Positions 44,001-54,408 are shown, numbered from the stretch's first letter. The stretch: DNA of 64,000 nt from CAVYOD01 sp963770045 (GCA_963770045.1 CAVYOD010000031.1:52664-116663), one strand, 5' to 3'. The notes: generated by a model from the sequence alone, not told the origin. A program made the numbers and translations.

Positions 44001-45859
44001 ATGACCAAAAAAAGTTTGACAATTTGTGTTCTGACCGTGTTGATTTTCGCCGGTTCGGTGCTCTCGCTGCGGGCCGAAGAGGACACGACCAAGGTGGTCG
44101 GCAATTTCGAATTCGGCTATCGCTATGTCAATGTCAGCGGCAATATCAACAAATACAACGAAGACCTCAATTACCAGAAGGGGCCGAGACTCTTGGCCTT
44201 GAATTTCGATCTTCTGCCGGGCGGAACCCTCAAAAAGTATTTTGATCTTTTCAACGTTTATGCCACAACGATCGGCGGAGACCCGTTTGAGACCTACGGT
44301 TTTGTGCTCAAAAAATACGGCGCCTTCAACTTGCGCTACACCCATCGCAAATCGACTTATTTCTACAAAGACTACCTTCATCCCTCTTCTCAGACCAACA
44401 TCAGATTGGAGAACGCGGGCGATTTTCACACCTTCAATTTCGATCACAGATTTGATAATCTCTATTTCGATGTCAACCTGACTCGAGGGCGCAAATTCTT
44501 CATCGCCTATGACCGCCAGAAGAACTCGCGGGGCGAGCACAACAACGATCGACTCGTCAGAGACCTGTTCGAATTCGAAAGGCCCGTCGATAACATGAAA
44601 AACCAATACCAGGCGGGGCTGCAGGCCAACCTGGGCAAGGTCGATTTCGTTCTGGAAGGGGACTACACCGATTACAAGAACCAAAACACCCTTTTCCTGC
44701 CAGGGTTTTCAGCCGGAGAAAATCCAGCCACCTCCGATCTTTCTTTCTTTGAGCTCGGAATCCGTACAAATTCACCATGCCCAGGATGCTAGCCAAGGTC
44801 AACGCCAGGCCCGAGAACAGGTTGAGTGCGACCCTGGCTATAGCTATGCAAACCAGGACATGTCGCTAAAATTATGACGAGAGGGCCATAGGAATGATAA
44901 CACAAGCTTCCCTTTCCAGTATGAGACGGCGGGAAGGCGGACCTGAACCGCAAGCTCAATCTCCTGGATTTCGACCTCTCCTACAAAGTCCACGAAAAAG
45001 TCTACCTCATCGGCGGATTCCGGTATAACAAGCTCTCCCAAACGGAAATCTGACGATCGGCACGGCAACCACGGCCACGTCGTTTGACATCAAGACCTCG
45101 ATCTATGAGGCGGGCGCCCGGGTGCTCCCTATCAGACCCTCTCCATAACAGGAGGGATCCGGTACGAAAAACGGGACGTCACCCGCAAGGTGGGCAGATG
45201 AGGAGCCTGATTTTCCGGCCACGAAAAGGACGACTTTCTTCATCGACGCCAACTATGATATCTCCAAGAGACTCAACTTGCTCGCGGAATACGAGCGCGG
45301 CTCTTACAAAGACCCCTTCACGATCATGAGCCCGACAGGACTTGACAGGTTCAAGATCAGGGGAAAGGTCAAGGCCACCGAACAGTTAAGCTTTATCTTC
45401 ACGATGCTCAAGAGGGACATGAAAAACTCCGACTCGGGAGGTAAATTCAATTCCGCGACTTACAGCATCGATGCGACTTACACCATGAAAGACAGGTTTA
45501 CGATCAGCGCCGGCTATTCCCGACTGAACATCGATAAGGGCATTAACAACCTCGTGAGACTTCGGGCCGTGTTGATACCGTGGAACATCAGTTACAAGGG
45601 CAGAACAACGTCTTCCAGGGGTCGCTTGTCCTATAAGTTCAACCCGAACTTGTCTATCGGGGCGATGTCGTACTATTACAAGAACTCAGGAACCTGGGCG
45701 CTCGATTGGACCACTTTCAGGGGATGGATCAGGTACACTCTGAACAGCGGCTACAGCTTGGTCCTTTCTTATCAGAGGAACAATTACAATGAAGTCATCT
45801 ACAACTTCGATGACTATTCCTCCGATATCTTAACCTTGGGATTCGGTTACCGTTTCTGA
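44001..45859 (+). CDS. Outer-membrane beta-barrel, MtrB/PioB-like (multiple frameshifts)
   Basis: About 620 residues. It has a signal peptide (SLTICVLTVLIFAGSVLSL) followed by alternating beta strands such as VVGNFEFGYRYVNVSGNINK, FNLRYTHRKSTYFYKDYL, LSYKVHEKVYLIGGFRYNK and TISAGYSRLNIDKGINNL. It ends in LTLGFGYRF with the terminal phenylalanine of outer-membrane barrels. MtrB-like features are KVNARPENRLSATL and a layout directly behind a decahaem MtrA-type gene. The region 44765-45280 carries at least six frame breaks, while the first 255 and last 190 residues are uninterrupted. The CXXC seen near the N-terminus of Shewanella MtrB is absent. It would house the decahaem cytochrome as a transmembrane electron wire. 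Confidence 0.78.
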
Positions 45860-45886
45860 GGTTTTTTAGCCCGGATTAATGCTTTT

Positions 45887-45933
45887 GGGCGGTATCCTTC
45901 CCGATCATCCGGGAGAGGATCCCGCCCTTTTTT
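45887..45933 (+). terminator. Rho-independent terminator after the porin-cytochrome operon
   Basis: A long stem starts GGGCGG-T-ATCCT-TCCCG, has a 6-nt loop, and returns CGGGA-G-AGGAT-C-CCGCCC, followed by six T residues (45928-45933). It ends the sigma-54 transcript. Confidence 0.85.
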
Positions 45934-45971
45934 GGCCTCCGCCTCACCCCTGGCCGTCTATTTTTCCGATT

Positions 45972-46000
45972 TTGACATTTAAGCCGGCGAATGATATAGA
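45972..46000 (+). promoter_or_regulatory. Sigma-70-like promoter of the octahaem/maturation genes
   Basis: TTGACA (45972-45977), 17 bp and TATAGA (45995-46000), downstream of the terminator and 95 bp before the octahaem gene. It shows that this gene set is regulated separately from the porin-cytochrome pair. Confidence 0.55.
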
Positions 46001-46094
46001 TTTATTTAGCAAATACGGGTTCGCGGCTGAGAGGAGATTTGGGCCGCTTGTCGATCAAATGACAAGGAAGATTGGTTAGACTGCGAGGTGGATT

Positions 46095-47333
46095 TTGAGA
46101 AAAGAATTCTCATTCATTCTGGCCGGTTTTCTCTTGTTGTTTCGACCGCTCTTCAGTCAGGTCTGCGTGGATTGCCACAAAAAGGTCACCCCCGGCGTCG
46201 TGGCTGACTGGCAGGTCAGCAAGCACAGTCAGAATGATGTGGGTTGTTCCGCCTGCCACGGCGATAAGCACCTTACGGACATGGACAAGGACCGGGCGCT
46301 CATCCCGACGCCTGAGACCTGCGCCACTTGCCACGAGGAAAAGGTGGCCCAGTTCAAAAAGGGAAAGCATGCCGCGGCCTGGGCGGCCATGAAGGCCATG
46401 CCCACCATCCATTGGCAGCCCATGGCCCTGACCGAAGGGATGAAAGGATGCGGGGGATGCCACAAGATCGGCCTCAAGTCCGAGGTCGAGATCCAAGAAC
46501 TCAAAAAGGCTGGCCCGGGATTTGGTCTGGCCTCTTGTGATGCCTGCCACACCAGGCACATTTTTTCGGTCCAGGAGGCCCGCCAGCCTCAGGCCTGCCA
46601 GACCTGCCACATGGGCTTCGACCATCCCCAGTGGGAAATGTATTCCGGCTCCAAACACGGCGTCAGATATCTCCTCAAACAGACAAAATCTCTTCCCGAG
46701 ACCGTTGCCGCCCCGACCTGCCAGACCTGCCACATCCAGGGAGGAGACCATGCGGTCCTGACGGGCTGGGGATTTCTGGCCGTTCGTCTTCCCATGCCCG
46801 AGGACAAACAGTGGGCGGACGATCGGGCGGTCATCCTTCAGGCCCTGGGGGTTCTCGACCCTCAAGGAAAGCCGACCCCAAGGCTGGATGTCGTCAAGGC
46901 CGCGAATGTCGCCCGCCTCACCCAGGAAGATTGGGAGCGAGAGCGGGCCAAGATGATCAAAGCCTGCAGTCAGTGCCATTCCGGCGATTTCGCCCGGGCT
47001 GAACTGGCCAAGGGAGACCAGATGATCATGGCCGCGGATCACCTCATGGCCGAGGCCATCCGCACTGTGGCGGGGCTCTACAAGGATGCGGTCCTTCCCA
47101 AGCCGCAAAGCTACGCCTACGCCTTTCCGGATGTGCTGACCTTCTATGATGCGCCGACGCCGATCGAACAGGAGCTGTTCGTCATGTTCCTTGAACATCG
47201 GATGAGGACCTTCCAGGGGACCTTCCACGCCAACCCGGATTACGCCCTTTGGTACGGCTGGAGCGAGCTGGTCCAGGATCTCTCCCGGATCAAGCTTCAG
47301 GCCGCTGAGCTGCGCCGGAAGCTCGCAAAATAA
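46095..47333 (+). CDS. HAO-like octahaem cytochrome c
   Basis: A 412-residue exported protein. It starts at TTG 46095 behind GAGGTGG and has a signal (FSFILAGFLLLFRPLFS). Eight CXXCH sites occur (CVDCH, CSACH, CATCH, CGGCH, CDACH, CQTCH, CQTCH, CSQCH), all in the first 300 residues. A helical C-terminal domain follows with RTFQGTFHANPDYALWYGWS. This is the layout of the hydroxylamine oxidoreductase family. Whether the enzyme is oxidative or reductive depends on a tyrosine cross-link that cannot be judged here. In an organism without ammonia oxidation genes nearby, a reductive role on nitrite or hydroxylamine, or plain electron transfer, is more likely. Intact. Confidence 0.85.
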   Translation: MRKEFSFILAGFLLLFRPLFSQVCVDCHKKVTPGVVADWQVSKHSQNDVGCSACHGDKHLTDMDKDRALIPTPETCATCHEEKVAQFKKGKHAAAWAAMKAMPTIHWQPMALTEGMKGCGGCHKIGLKSEVEIQELKKAGPGFGLASCDACHTRHIFSVQEARQPQACQTCHMGFDHPQWEMYSGSKHGVRYLLKQTKSLPETVAAPTCQTCHIQGGDHAVLTGWGFLAVRLPMPEDKQWADDRAVILQALGVLDPQGKPTPRLDVVKAANVARLTQEDWERERAKMIKACSQCHSGDFARAELAKGDQMIMAADHLMAEAIRTVAGLYKDAVLPKPQSYAYAFPDVLTFYDAPTPIEQELFVMFLEHRMRTFQGTFHANPDYALWYGWSELVQDLSRIKLQAAELRRKLAK

Positions 47334-47391
47334 GCACCTGCTCGACCAGGATCCGAAGAAGTTATTTGTTCCGAAGAGGACAGAGAGAGTC

Positions 47392-48744
47392 ATGAAATCG
47401 GTCATCAGATTTTTTTCCTCGGTCAAGCTGGCGATCGTCCTATTGATCATCCTGGCTTCGACCTCGATTGTCGGGACGCTGATCCCGCAGCAGAGGATGC
47501 CTTCGGAATATCTGGCTCATTACGGCCAGCTCGGTCATCTCCTGATGCGTCTCCAACTGACGAGGCTCTACCACTCGTTCTGGTTCGTCGCCCTGTTGGC
47601 TCTGTTCGCTCTCAACATCTCGGTCTGCACGCTTGAGCGCCTCTCAGCCAAATTGCGCAAAACATTCAGCCCCAGGCTGGAAACGGAGCCGAAGGCGCTA
47701 CTGGCCTTGAAGATCAAGGACCGTTTCAAAAAGAACCTGGGTCTCTCCCAAGCCGGAGTGGAAGTGACCGCTGAACTCAGAAGGCGCGGCTATCGGATCC
47801 GGGCCGAGCAAAAGGAGACGACTCACTTTCTGCTCGCCCGGAAGAGGATCTCAAGCTGGTACGGCGCGGACATCGTCCATCTCGGGCTGCTGGTGATATT
47901 GATCGGAGGCATCATCAGCGGACTGATGAGCTACCGGGAGAGCCTGAGTTTCACTGGTCAGCAGACCCTTGCCGTTTCCAAAGCCTCGTTCCAGGTGAGG
48001 CTCGATAGATTCGAGACCGAGTTTTATCAGAACGGGGCGGTGAGAGATTGGATCAGCACCTTGACCATAATGGAGAATGGCCGGCCTGTCCTCAGCCGAG
48101 CCGTCGAAGTCAACCATCCCCTTTCCTATCGAGGGTTTGTTTTCTACCAGAGCGGCTACGGCTGGGATTGGGAAAATCCCACACTGGAATTGGTGGCCAA
48201 AAAGAAAGATGATACCGCCTTTTCCCAGGCCATCCAGCTCAAGGTGGGTGAAAAGGCCAAGCTCCCTAATACCGCCGTAGAGATCGTTGTCCGCCGGTTC
48301 GTTCCCGATTTTATGATCGATGATAAGAACGAAGTCGTGACGCGATCGCTCGATGCCAATAACCCGGCGGCCCTGATCGAGGGCTCGGAAGCCGGGCAGC
48401 AGGTTTTTTCCGGCTGGATATTCGCAAAGTTTCCAGATTTCGCCCGGATGCATTCCAGCAAAGAGACGAACCTCTCTTTCGAGCTCAAGGATTTCAAGGC
48501 CGGCCAGTACTCGGTCATTGAAGTCGCCAGGGACCCCGGCGTCAATGTGATCTGGCTTGGCTGCGCCCTTTTGATGGCGGGGCTTTTTTTGGCCTTTTAC
48601 TGGCCTGCCAGGGAGATCAAGGTAATCCTGGAAGAGGCCCAGGGGAAGACCGAGGTCATGGCGGGCGGAATCGCCGCCAAAAGCCGGGAGGCTTTCGAGA
48701 AGGAGTTCCAGGAACTGATGGCAGCCCTCAGGAGGTCGAAATGA
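47392..48744 (+). CDS. resB: Cytochrome c biogenesis protein ResB (System II)
   Basis: A 450-residue membrane protein of the CcsB/Ccs1/ResB family. It has N-terminal helices SVKLAIVLLIILASTSIVGT with LIPQQRMPSEYLAHYG, a second pair FWFVALLALFALNISVCTLE, a third at YGADIVHLGLLVILIGGIIS, a large periplasmic domain and a last helix VIWLGCALLMAGLFLAFYWP. Together with CcsA it moves haem across the membrane and attaches it to apocytochromes. Its position amid at least eight multihaem cytochrome genes explains the need. The stop overlaps the ccsA start as ATGA. Intact. Confidence 0.93.
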   Translation: MKSVIRFFSSVKLAIVLLIILASTSIVGTLIPQQRMPSEYLAHYGQLGHLLMRLQLTRLYHSFWFVALLALFALNISVCTLERLSAKLRKTFSPRLETEPKALLALKIKDRFKKNLGLSQAGVEVTAELRRRGYRIRAEQKETTHFLLARKRISSWYGADIVHLGLLVILIGGIISGLMSYRESLSFTGQQTLAVSKASFQVRLDRFETEFYQNGAVRDWISTLTIMENGRPVLSRAVEVNHPLSYRGFVFYQSGYGWDWENPTLELVAKKKDDTAFSQAIQLKVGEKAKLPNTAVEIVVRRFVPDFMIDDKNEVVTRSLDANNPAALIEGSEAGQQVFSGWIFAKFPDFARMHSSKETNLSFELKDFKAGQYSVIEVARDPGVNVIWLGCALLMAGLFLAFYWPAREIKVILEEAQGKTEVMAGGIAAKSREAFEKEFQELMAALRRSK

Positions 48745-49558
48745 ACGAATCGACGATTTTTCTTCTGACCTTTATCATCTATATTCTCTCCGCTCTGTTC
48801 TACTTTTCCTTTCAATTCTCCAAAAAAGACAAGTTCGCCAGAACAGGATATGCGCTGGCCGTGGCAGGGCTGATCCTCCATACCGCCGCCTTGATTGTTC
48901 GGACCGTCGAGAGCAAACATGCGCCTTTCACCAACATGTATGAATCGCTCTCTTTTCTGGCCTGGTCTTCCATCCTGGCCTACGTCATCATTGAAAAACT
49001 GTACAAAATAAAGCGCGCCGGAGCCTATTTTCTGTTGATCGTCATCGCCCTGATGGCGCTCGCCTCTTCTCCCGCAATGCCAAAAGGGGCGGCTCCGCTG
49101 GTGCCAGCCCTCCAGAGCTATTGGCTCTGGCTCCACGTTTCGGTCACCATGCTGGGGGAAGCGTTTTTTGCCGTCGCCTTGGTCACAAGCATGATGTATC
49201 TCGTTGCCGATTCTAAAGAGAGAAAAGGAAAGCCATTAAGTCCGGCCTCTCATCCGAGAGGCTTGACTCGATCAGTTACCGCTGCGTGGCCATCGGCTTT
49301 CCCCTCTTCACTCTGGGAGGCTTGGTGTTCGGCATGGTCTGGGCCTACAAAGCCTGGGGAACCTATTGGAGCTGGGACCCGAAGGAAGTCTGGAGCTTGA
49401 TCACCTGGTTCGTCTTCGCGCTCTATCTCCATACCCGGATCGTCATGGGCTGGAAAGGCCGTCGCTCAGCCTTCATCGCCATCATCGGCTTTCTGGCGGC
49501 CATTTTCACTTACTTCGGCGTCAACTATCTGCTGGCGGGCTTGCATAGTTATGCATAA
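48741..49558 (+). CDS. ccsA: Cytochrome c maturation protein CcsA (System II haem lyase; one frameshift)
   Basis: About 272 residues and eight membrane helices. It starts with ATGA overlap on resB. The tryptophan-rich haem-binding WWD motif is AWGTYWSWDPKEVWSLITWF, and flanking histidines are in SYWLWLHVSVTMLGEAFFAV and YLHTRIVMGWKG. A frame break near 49240 separates VTSMMYLVADSKERKG from CVAIGFPLFTLGGLVFGMVW. It forms the haem lyase with ResB. The two are preceded by the octahaem gene and followed by a heptamer array. Confidence 0.9.
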
Positions 49559-49564
49559 TAAAAT

Positions 49565-49599
49565 AGTGAGCAGTGAGCTGTGAGCACTGAGCAGCAAAA
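49565..49599. repeat. Heptamer array, GTGAGCA type, before the Rieske/cyt b operon
   Basis: Units GTGAGCA, GTGAGCT, GTGAGCA, CTGAGCA lie directly before the multihaem gene. The mirror-image array is at 54409-54448, after the last gene of that operon. Confidence 0.6.
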
Positions 49600-49644
49600 G
49601 AATTCCAAGGGGACGATCAAATCGGAGATCTAGATCGGATAAGA

Positions 49645-51649
49645 ATGACTGAAGACAGAGGTTTGACTCGGAGATCTTGGGAGGGAGATCCTTGCCGGTC
49701 TGTCGTCTATTGTTTCTTGATCGTCTCCGCCGAGATCACCTCGACCTCCAGATTCTGTTCCACCTGCCATTACATGAAGCCCTTCTATCAAAGCTGGAAA
49801 ACGTCCTCCCACAGCCACATCGCCTGCAGCACCTGCCATTATCCTCCGGGCATAAGGTCATTTTTCAGGGCCAAGGTCGAGGGCCTCATGCAGCTCGGCC
49901 GTTACTGGACCAAGCTCTATCTCAAGTCCAAGCCCTGGGCCGAAATTCCCGACGAAAGCTGCCTACGCCAGGGCTGCCATGATAAACGGCTCCTCCAGGG
50001 GCAGGTCAAATTCAAAAAGATCGTCTTCGACCACAAGGTCCACCTGACCGATCTGAAACGCGGCAAACGCCTCCGTTGCACAAGCTGCCATTCCCAGATC
50101 GTCCAGGGCGAGCACATTACGGTCACAGAAGGCACTTGTTTTATCTGCCATTTTAAAGAGAGCAAAGTCTACCCGGCGATCAGCCAGTGTACGCACTGTC
50201 ATCACAAAGAAGAGTTGACCCCTCCCAGCAATGTGCGCTTCGACCACACCGTCGTCTTCGCCAACGGGTTTCAGTGTGACAAATGCCACAGCCGGACGAT
50301 CGTCGGCGACGGCGCTGTCCCTCGGGAAAACTGTTACAAGTGCCACTTTGAAAGAGAGAGAGTCGAAAAATACGGGGAGACCGATCTCATTCATTTGAAC
50401 CATATCGCCCTGCACAAGATCGAGTGCAACCAATGCCACCTCCAGATTCAGCACAAGATCGAACGGGATATCGAAACCCTGGCCGACTGCCGGACCTGCC
50501 ACACCGGGACTCACCGGGCTCAAAAAATCCTTTACACCGGCGAGGGCGGCAAAGGGATCGCCCATCCCCAGCCGAACATCATGCTGGAGAAAGGCCTGAG
50601 CTGCAAAGGCTGCCATATGTTTCACGAAGAGACGGGCGGCGAAAATATCAAAAGCGGGACCTATGTGTCCCGAGAGAAAGCCTGTGAATCCTGCCACGGC
50701 AAGGGCTTCGGTAGAATCCTCAAAGAATGGGAAACCTCGACCAATCAAAAATTGAAGGAGATCAGATCCATCTTTGAGAAGACAAGAGGGGAAATGGACC
50801 GGTCGCAAAGCCCCCAGAAAGCCAAGGCCGAGGAGCTCCTCCAGGATGCCGCTTTTAACATCGATGTCGTCGAGAGGGGTAAGAGCGTCCATAACATCAC
50901 CTACTCACAAGAGCTGATAGCAGCGTGTTACTCCAGGCTTGAAGAAGCCCTCCAGTTGATCGGCTCGAGCTATAAACCTGAGAAGTTGGCCATAAGCACG
51001 GCTGCGGTCCCGAATCAATGTACGGTATGCCACACCGGAATCGAAGAGATTTCCGGGCAGGTTTTTGGGCTTCGGTTTTCCCATGAGAAGCACCTGGTCG
51101 AACAGAAATTGGCTTGTTCTAACTGCCATTCTGATGTCAAACGCCACGGAGAATTGATCGCCACCAAAGCCTCCTGCGCCCCCTGCCATCATAAGGACCC
51201 AAAACAGGACTGCGGAACTTGCCACGAGATTCAAAAGACAATCTATCAGGGCGGTGGCAGGGGCGACCTTAAACTGACCAAAAGCGTCATGTTCGAAGCC
51301 GAAGTCGACTGCGCCGGCTGCCACAAAGACGCCCAGAACCATGTCGTCCGCAGTGATGGGAAAACCTGTGCCGGCTGTCACGACCAAAGCTACACGGCGA
51401 TGTTCGGGGAATGGCAGTCCTCGATCGGCGAGCCTTCTCAAATCGCTGCGAGCCTCGGTCGCTGAGCTGAAAAAACAAAGCCCGCCCCAAGCCCAAAAAA
51501 ACCTGCTCCTTCAGCAGATCGAAGGCGGCCTTCAAACGATCGAGACCGATGGAAGCCTGGGGGTCCACAACTACGGGGCCCTAGAAGAAGTCTTGACAAG
51601 CTATAAAAAAATGATAGATTCTATGGCCAAAAGTTCCGGTCATGACTAG
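49645..51649 (+). CDS. NapC-like membrane-anchored cytochrome with about 18 haem sites (frameshift at 3' end)
   Basis: About 668 residues. The N-terminus has one hydrophobic segment (VVYCFLIVSAE) and the NapC/NirT-like pair FCSTCHYMKPFYQSWKTS and HIACSTCHYPPG. It then carries 15 more CXXCH sites and one CX4CH (ESCLRQGCHDK), giving 17 plus 1. A frame break near 51430 follows; the true C-terminus (AELKKQSPPQAQKNLLLQQI) ends at 51649. That stop overlaps the Rieske start by eight bases, which supports it. The start codon region looks degenerate and may hide another break that shortens the anchor helix. As the first gene of a Rieske/cytochrome b operon it probably exchanges electrons between quinol oxidation and periplasmic carriers. 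Confidence 0.83.
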
Positions 51650-52067
51650 ACGGCAGTTCGTCAACAGCCTCCTCGGCGGGTCTCTGACCGCAACCGTGGT
51701 CGCTTTCCTTTATCCGGTCGTCCGCTTCCTCATCCCGCCCCGCCAGCTGGAGGCCGTGTTAAAAAACGTGACAGCGGCCAAGGTCGGAGAGCTCGCCCCC
51801 AACAGCTCCAAAATCTTCAAGTTCGGGTCATCCCCGGCTCTTCTTGTCAACACCCAGGAAGGCGAGTTAGTGGCCTATTCGGCCATTTGCACCCATCTGG
51901 CTTGTTCGGTCCATTACGAAGTAGATACCGGCACCATCTACTGCCCCTGCCACGGCGGCCGTTTCGACCTGGCCGGGAACGTCATCGCCGGCCCTCCGCC
52001 GGCGCCGTTGGAGTCTTATAAGGTCGAAATCGCGGGCGACAATATCGTTGTTTCCAAGAAATCATAA
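51642..52067 (+). CDS. Rieske iron-sulfur protein
   Basis: A 141-residue protein with a Tat-like start (MTRRQFVNSLLGGSLTATVV) that serves as membrane anchor. The cluster motifs are AICTHLACSVHYE and YCPCHGGRFDLAGNVIAGPP, the C-x-H...C-x-x-H ligands plus the bridging disulfide cysteines. It accepts the first electron from quinol at the Qo site of cytochrome b and passes it to a cytochrome c. The start overlaps the upstream multihaem gene and the stop is one base before cytochrome b, so the three are co-translated. Intact. Confidence 0.95.
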   Translation: MTRRQFVNSLLGGSLTATVVAFLYPVVRFLIPPRQLEAVLKNVTAAKVGELAPNSSKIFKFGSSPALLVNTQEGELVAYSAICTHLACSVHYEVDTGTIYCPCHGGRFDLAGNVIAGPPPAPLESYKVEIAGDNIVVSKKS

Positions 52068-52068
52068 C

Positions 52069-53153
52069 ATGGGGCGTATACTTAAGAATATCTGGGACTA
52101 CATCGATAGTCGGCTAAAACTCTCGGCCGCGCTCGAGTTCGGGCGAAAAAAGAAAGTCCCCGAACATCAGATATTCCTTCTGGTACTATTTCGGAGGGAT
52201 CTGCCTCTTTCTCGTTGTGATCCAGGTCCTCACCGGGGTCCTGCTCCTCCTCTATTACACGCCGTCTATCGACGCGGCTCACGAGAGCATCGTTTTCATC
52301 ATGAGCCAGATCCGCTTCGGCTGGCTCATCCGGTCGGTCCACAGCTGGACGGCCAATATTCTTATCGGGGCCATCTTCGTCCACATGTTCAGCAGCTATT
52401 TCCTCAAGGCCTACCGCCCGCCGCGTGAGCTCACCTGGGTCACCGGTTTTTTTCTCTTGGTGATTTTTCTGGCGTTCGGCTTTAGCGGCTACCTGCTTCC
52501 CTGGAATGAGTTGTCCTTTTTTGCCACCAAAGTCGGAACCGATATCGCCGGGGTGGTGCCGCTTGTCGGGAAGTCCCTCAAAGCATTCATCCTGGGAGGC
52601 TCCCAGGTTTCAGGGGCCACTCTGACCCGCTTTTTTTGGCTCCACGTGGCCATCCTCCCCCTCTTCACGCTCGGCGTCCTGGGAGTGCACCTGCTGCTCG
52701 TCCAGATCCTGGGGATGAGCAAGCCCATCGGCATCCCGCGATCGCTCGGTCCGCGAGGTGTCCTTCTTTCCCGATTTCCTGATCAAAGACTCCCTCGGCT
52801 GGACCCTCATCCTCGTTCTCATCGGTGTCCTCTGTGTCTTTCTTCCCTGGGAGGTCGGACTGAAAGCAGACGCATTCGCGGCCACCCCCTTGGGAATTCG
52901 GCCCGAATGGTATTTTACGTTCATGTTCACGACGCTCAAGCTCATCCCATCTCATATCCTGACTTTTGAAGGCGAGGTCCTGGCCATTTTGGCCTTTTTG
53001 GTCGGCGGGATTTTTTGGTTGGCTGTCCCATTTCTCGACCGCCGGGCTGCCAAGGAACAGAGAAGCCGTTTTTTTACGGTCGCCGGTCTGGCCATCGTGA
53101 TCTACATCGCGGTGATGACGGCTTTGACGTATCTTCACCCCAAATTAAAGTAA
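52069..53153 (+). CDS. Cytochrome b of a bc-type complex (two frameshifts)
   Basis: About 360 residues, seven to eight helices in one chain, joining the b6-like N-terminal and subunit-IV-like C-terminal parts. The b-haem histidines lie in LIRSVHSWTANILIGAIFVH and FFWLHVAILPLFTLGVLGVH. The Qo-site motif PEWY is in LGIRPEWYFTFMFTTLK. Frame breaks lie near 52175 (HQIF then FGGICLFLVVIQVLTG) and 52750 (IPRSLGPR then VSFFPDFLIKDSLG). It oxidises menaquinol or ubiquinol together with the Rieske protein and moves protons. The next gene starts one base after its stop. No ordinary cytochrome c1 is encoded, so the multihaem neighbours likely replace it. Confidence 0.9.
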
Positions 53154-53154
53154 A

Positions 53155-54390
53155 ATGAGAAGATTCGCCGCTCTCAGCTTTTCGATCCTCGCGCTGGCTT
53201 TCTTGCTCTACGGGCAGAAGAATTCCTGTATCGAATGCCATCAGGGACTGGAAAAAGAGCTGCAGGAGCCGGTGAAGGCTGTTCAAGCCGACATTCACGT
53301 CCAGTTCGGCTTGAGCTGCCAGGACTGTCACGGCGGAAACGCGAGCCAAGCGGACATCGAGCTCGCCAAGGACAAGACGTTCAAGGGAGTTCCCAAGAGA
53401 GATAAAATCCCTGAATTCTGCGGCTCCTGCCATGCCGATTCCCAATACATAAGAAAATATAATCCCAAGCTCCGCGTCGGACCAATTGAGCCTTTACTGG
53501 ACGAGCCAGCACGGCCGGTCCCTCAAGAAAGGCGACCCTAAAGTGGCGGTCTGTACGGATTGCCACGGCCACCATGGTATCCGGCCTGCGAGTCACCCCA
53601 AATCCATGGTCTTCCCCTGGAATATCCCGCAGACCTGCGGGCGCTGTCATGCCGACCCGGAATACATGAAGCCTTATAAGATCCCGACCAACCAGCTCGC
53701 GGAATATAAGCAGAGCGTCCATGCGCGGGCCCTTTTCGAGAAAAAAGACCTCTCCGCGCCGGTCTGCAATGACTGCCATGGAAACCACGGCGCCAACCCT
53801 CCCGAAGTCGCGGCCGTAGCCTTTGTCTGCCGCCAGTGCCACCCCGCCAACGGGGAGCTTTTCTCGAAAAGTCCGCACAAAAAGGCCTTCGATGCCCTGG
53901 GCGTTTACCGAGTGCGAAGCCTGCCACGGAAACCACAAGATCCTTGAGCCGACGGATGCCCTTCTGGGCGTAGGGAAAGACGCCATCTGCGTCCAGTGCC
54001 ATGACGGCCGGGTCCAAAGGGTATCAGGTCGCTTCGCAGATGTCCCAAAAGCTGGCCGGATTCCTGGCGGGATTTCAAGAAGCCCAGGCCCTGCTGTCCA
54101 GAGCCGAACAACAGGGAGTGGAGGTCACTGACCCGAAATTTAGGCTTCAGGACGCCAATACTTTGCTCATTCAGATCCGAAGCCTCAGCCACGATCTTTC
54201 CCTCGGGGAGTTCGAAGAAAAAATCAGCGATGGCGAGAAAGTCGTCTCGGAGGTTCAAAAAGCCGGAATAGCCGCCCTCAAAGAAGCCAAATTCAGGAGA
54301 ACCAGTCTCGTCATCGTCACCCTGATTCTCTTCCTCCTGGCCGTAGCTCTTTTTGCAAAGATCAAAGAAATGAGAAAGCGGCAGCCGTAG
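53155..54390 (+). CDS. Nonahaem cytochrome with C-terminal membrane anchor (frameshifted)
   Basis: About 410 residues. It has a signal peptide (RRFAALSFSILALAFLLYG), nine CXXCH sites (CIECH, CQDCH, CGSCH, CTDCH, CGRCH, CNDCH, CRQCH, CEACH, CVQCH), a coiled-coil stretch (LGEFEEKISDGEKVVSEVQK) and a final membrane helix (SLVIVTLILFLLAVALFAKI). Frame breaks lie near 53490, 53910 and 54015; flanking sequence is conserved. Directly coupled to cytochrome b, it may act as the electron acceptor in place of cytochrome c1. Together with the 18-haem protein, this gives one Rieske/b complex about 27 c-type haems. Confidence 0.82.
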
Positions 54391-54408
54391 GCAGCCCGTT
54401 CCCATTTT

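Noticed and set aside
46110..47450. 446-codon frame antisense to the octahaem gene
   Set aside because: The plus strand carries eight CXXCH sites; the antisense frame is a shadow.
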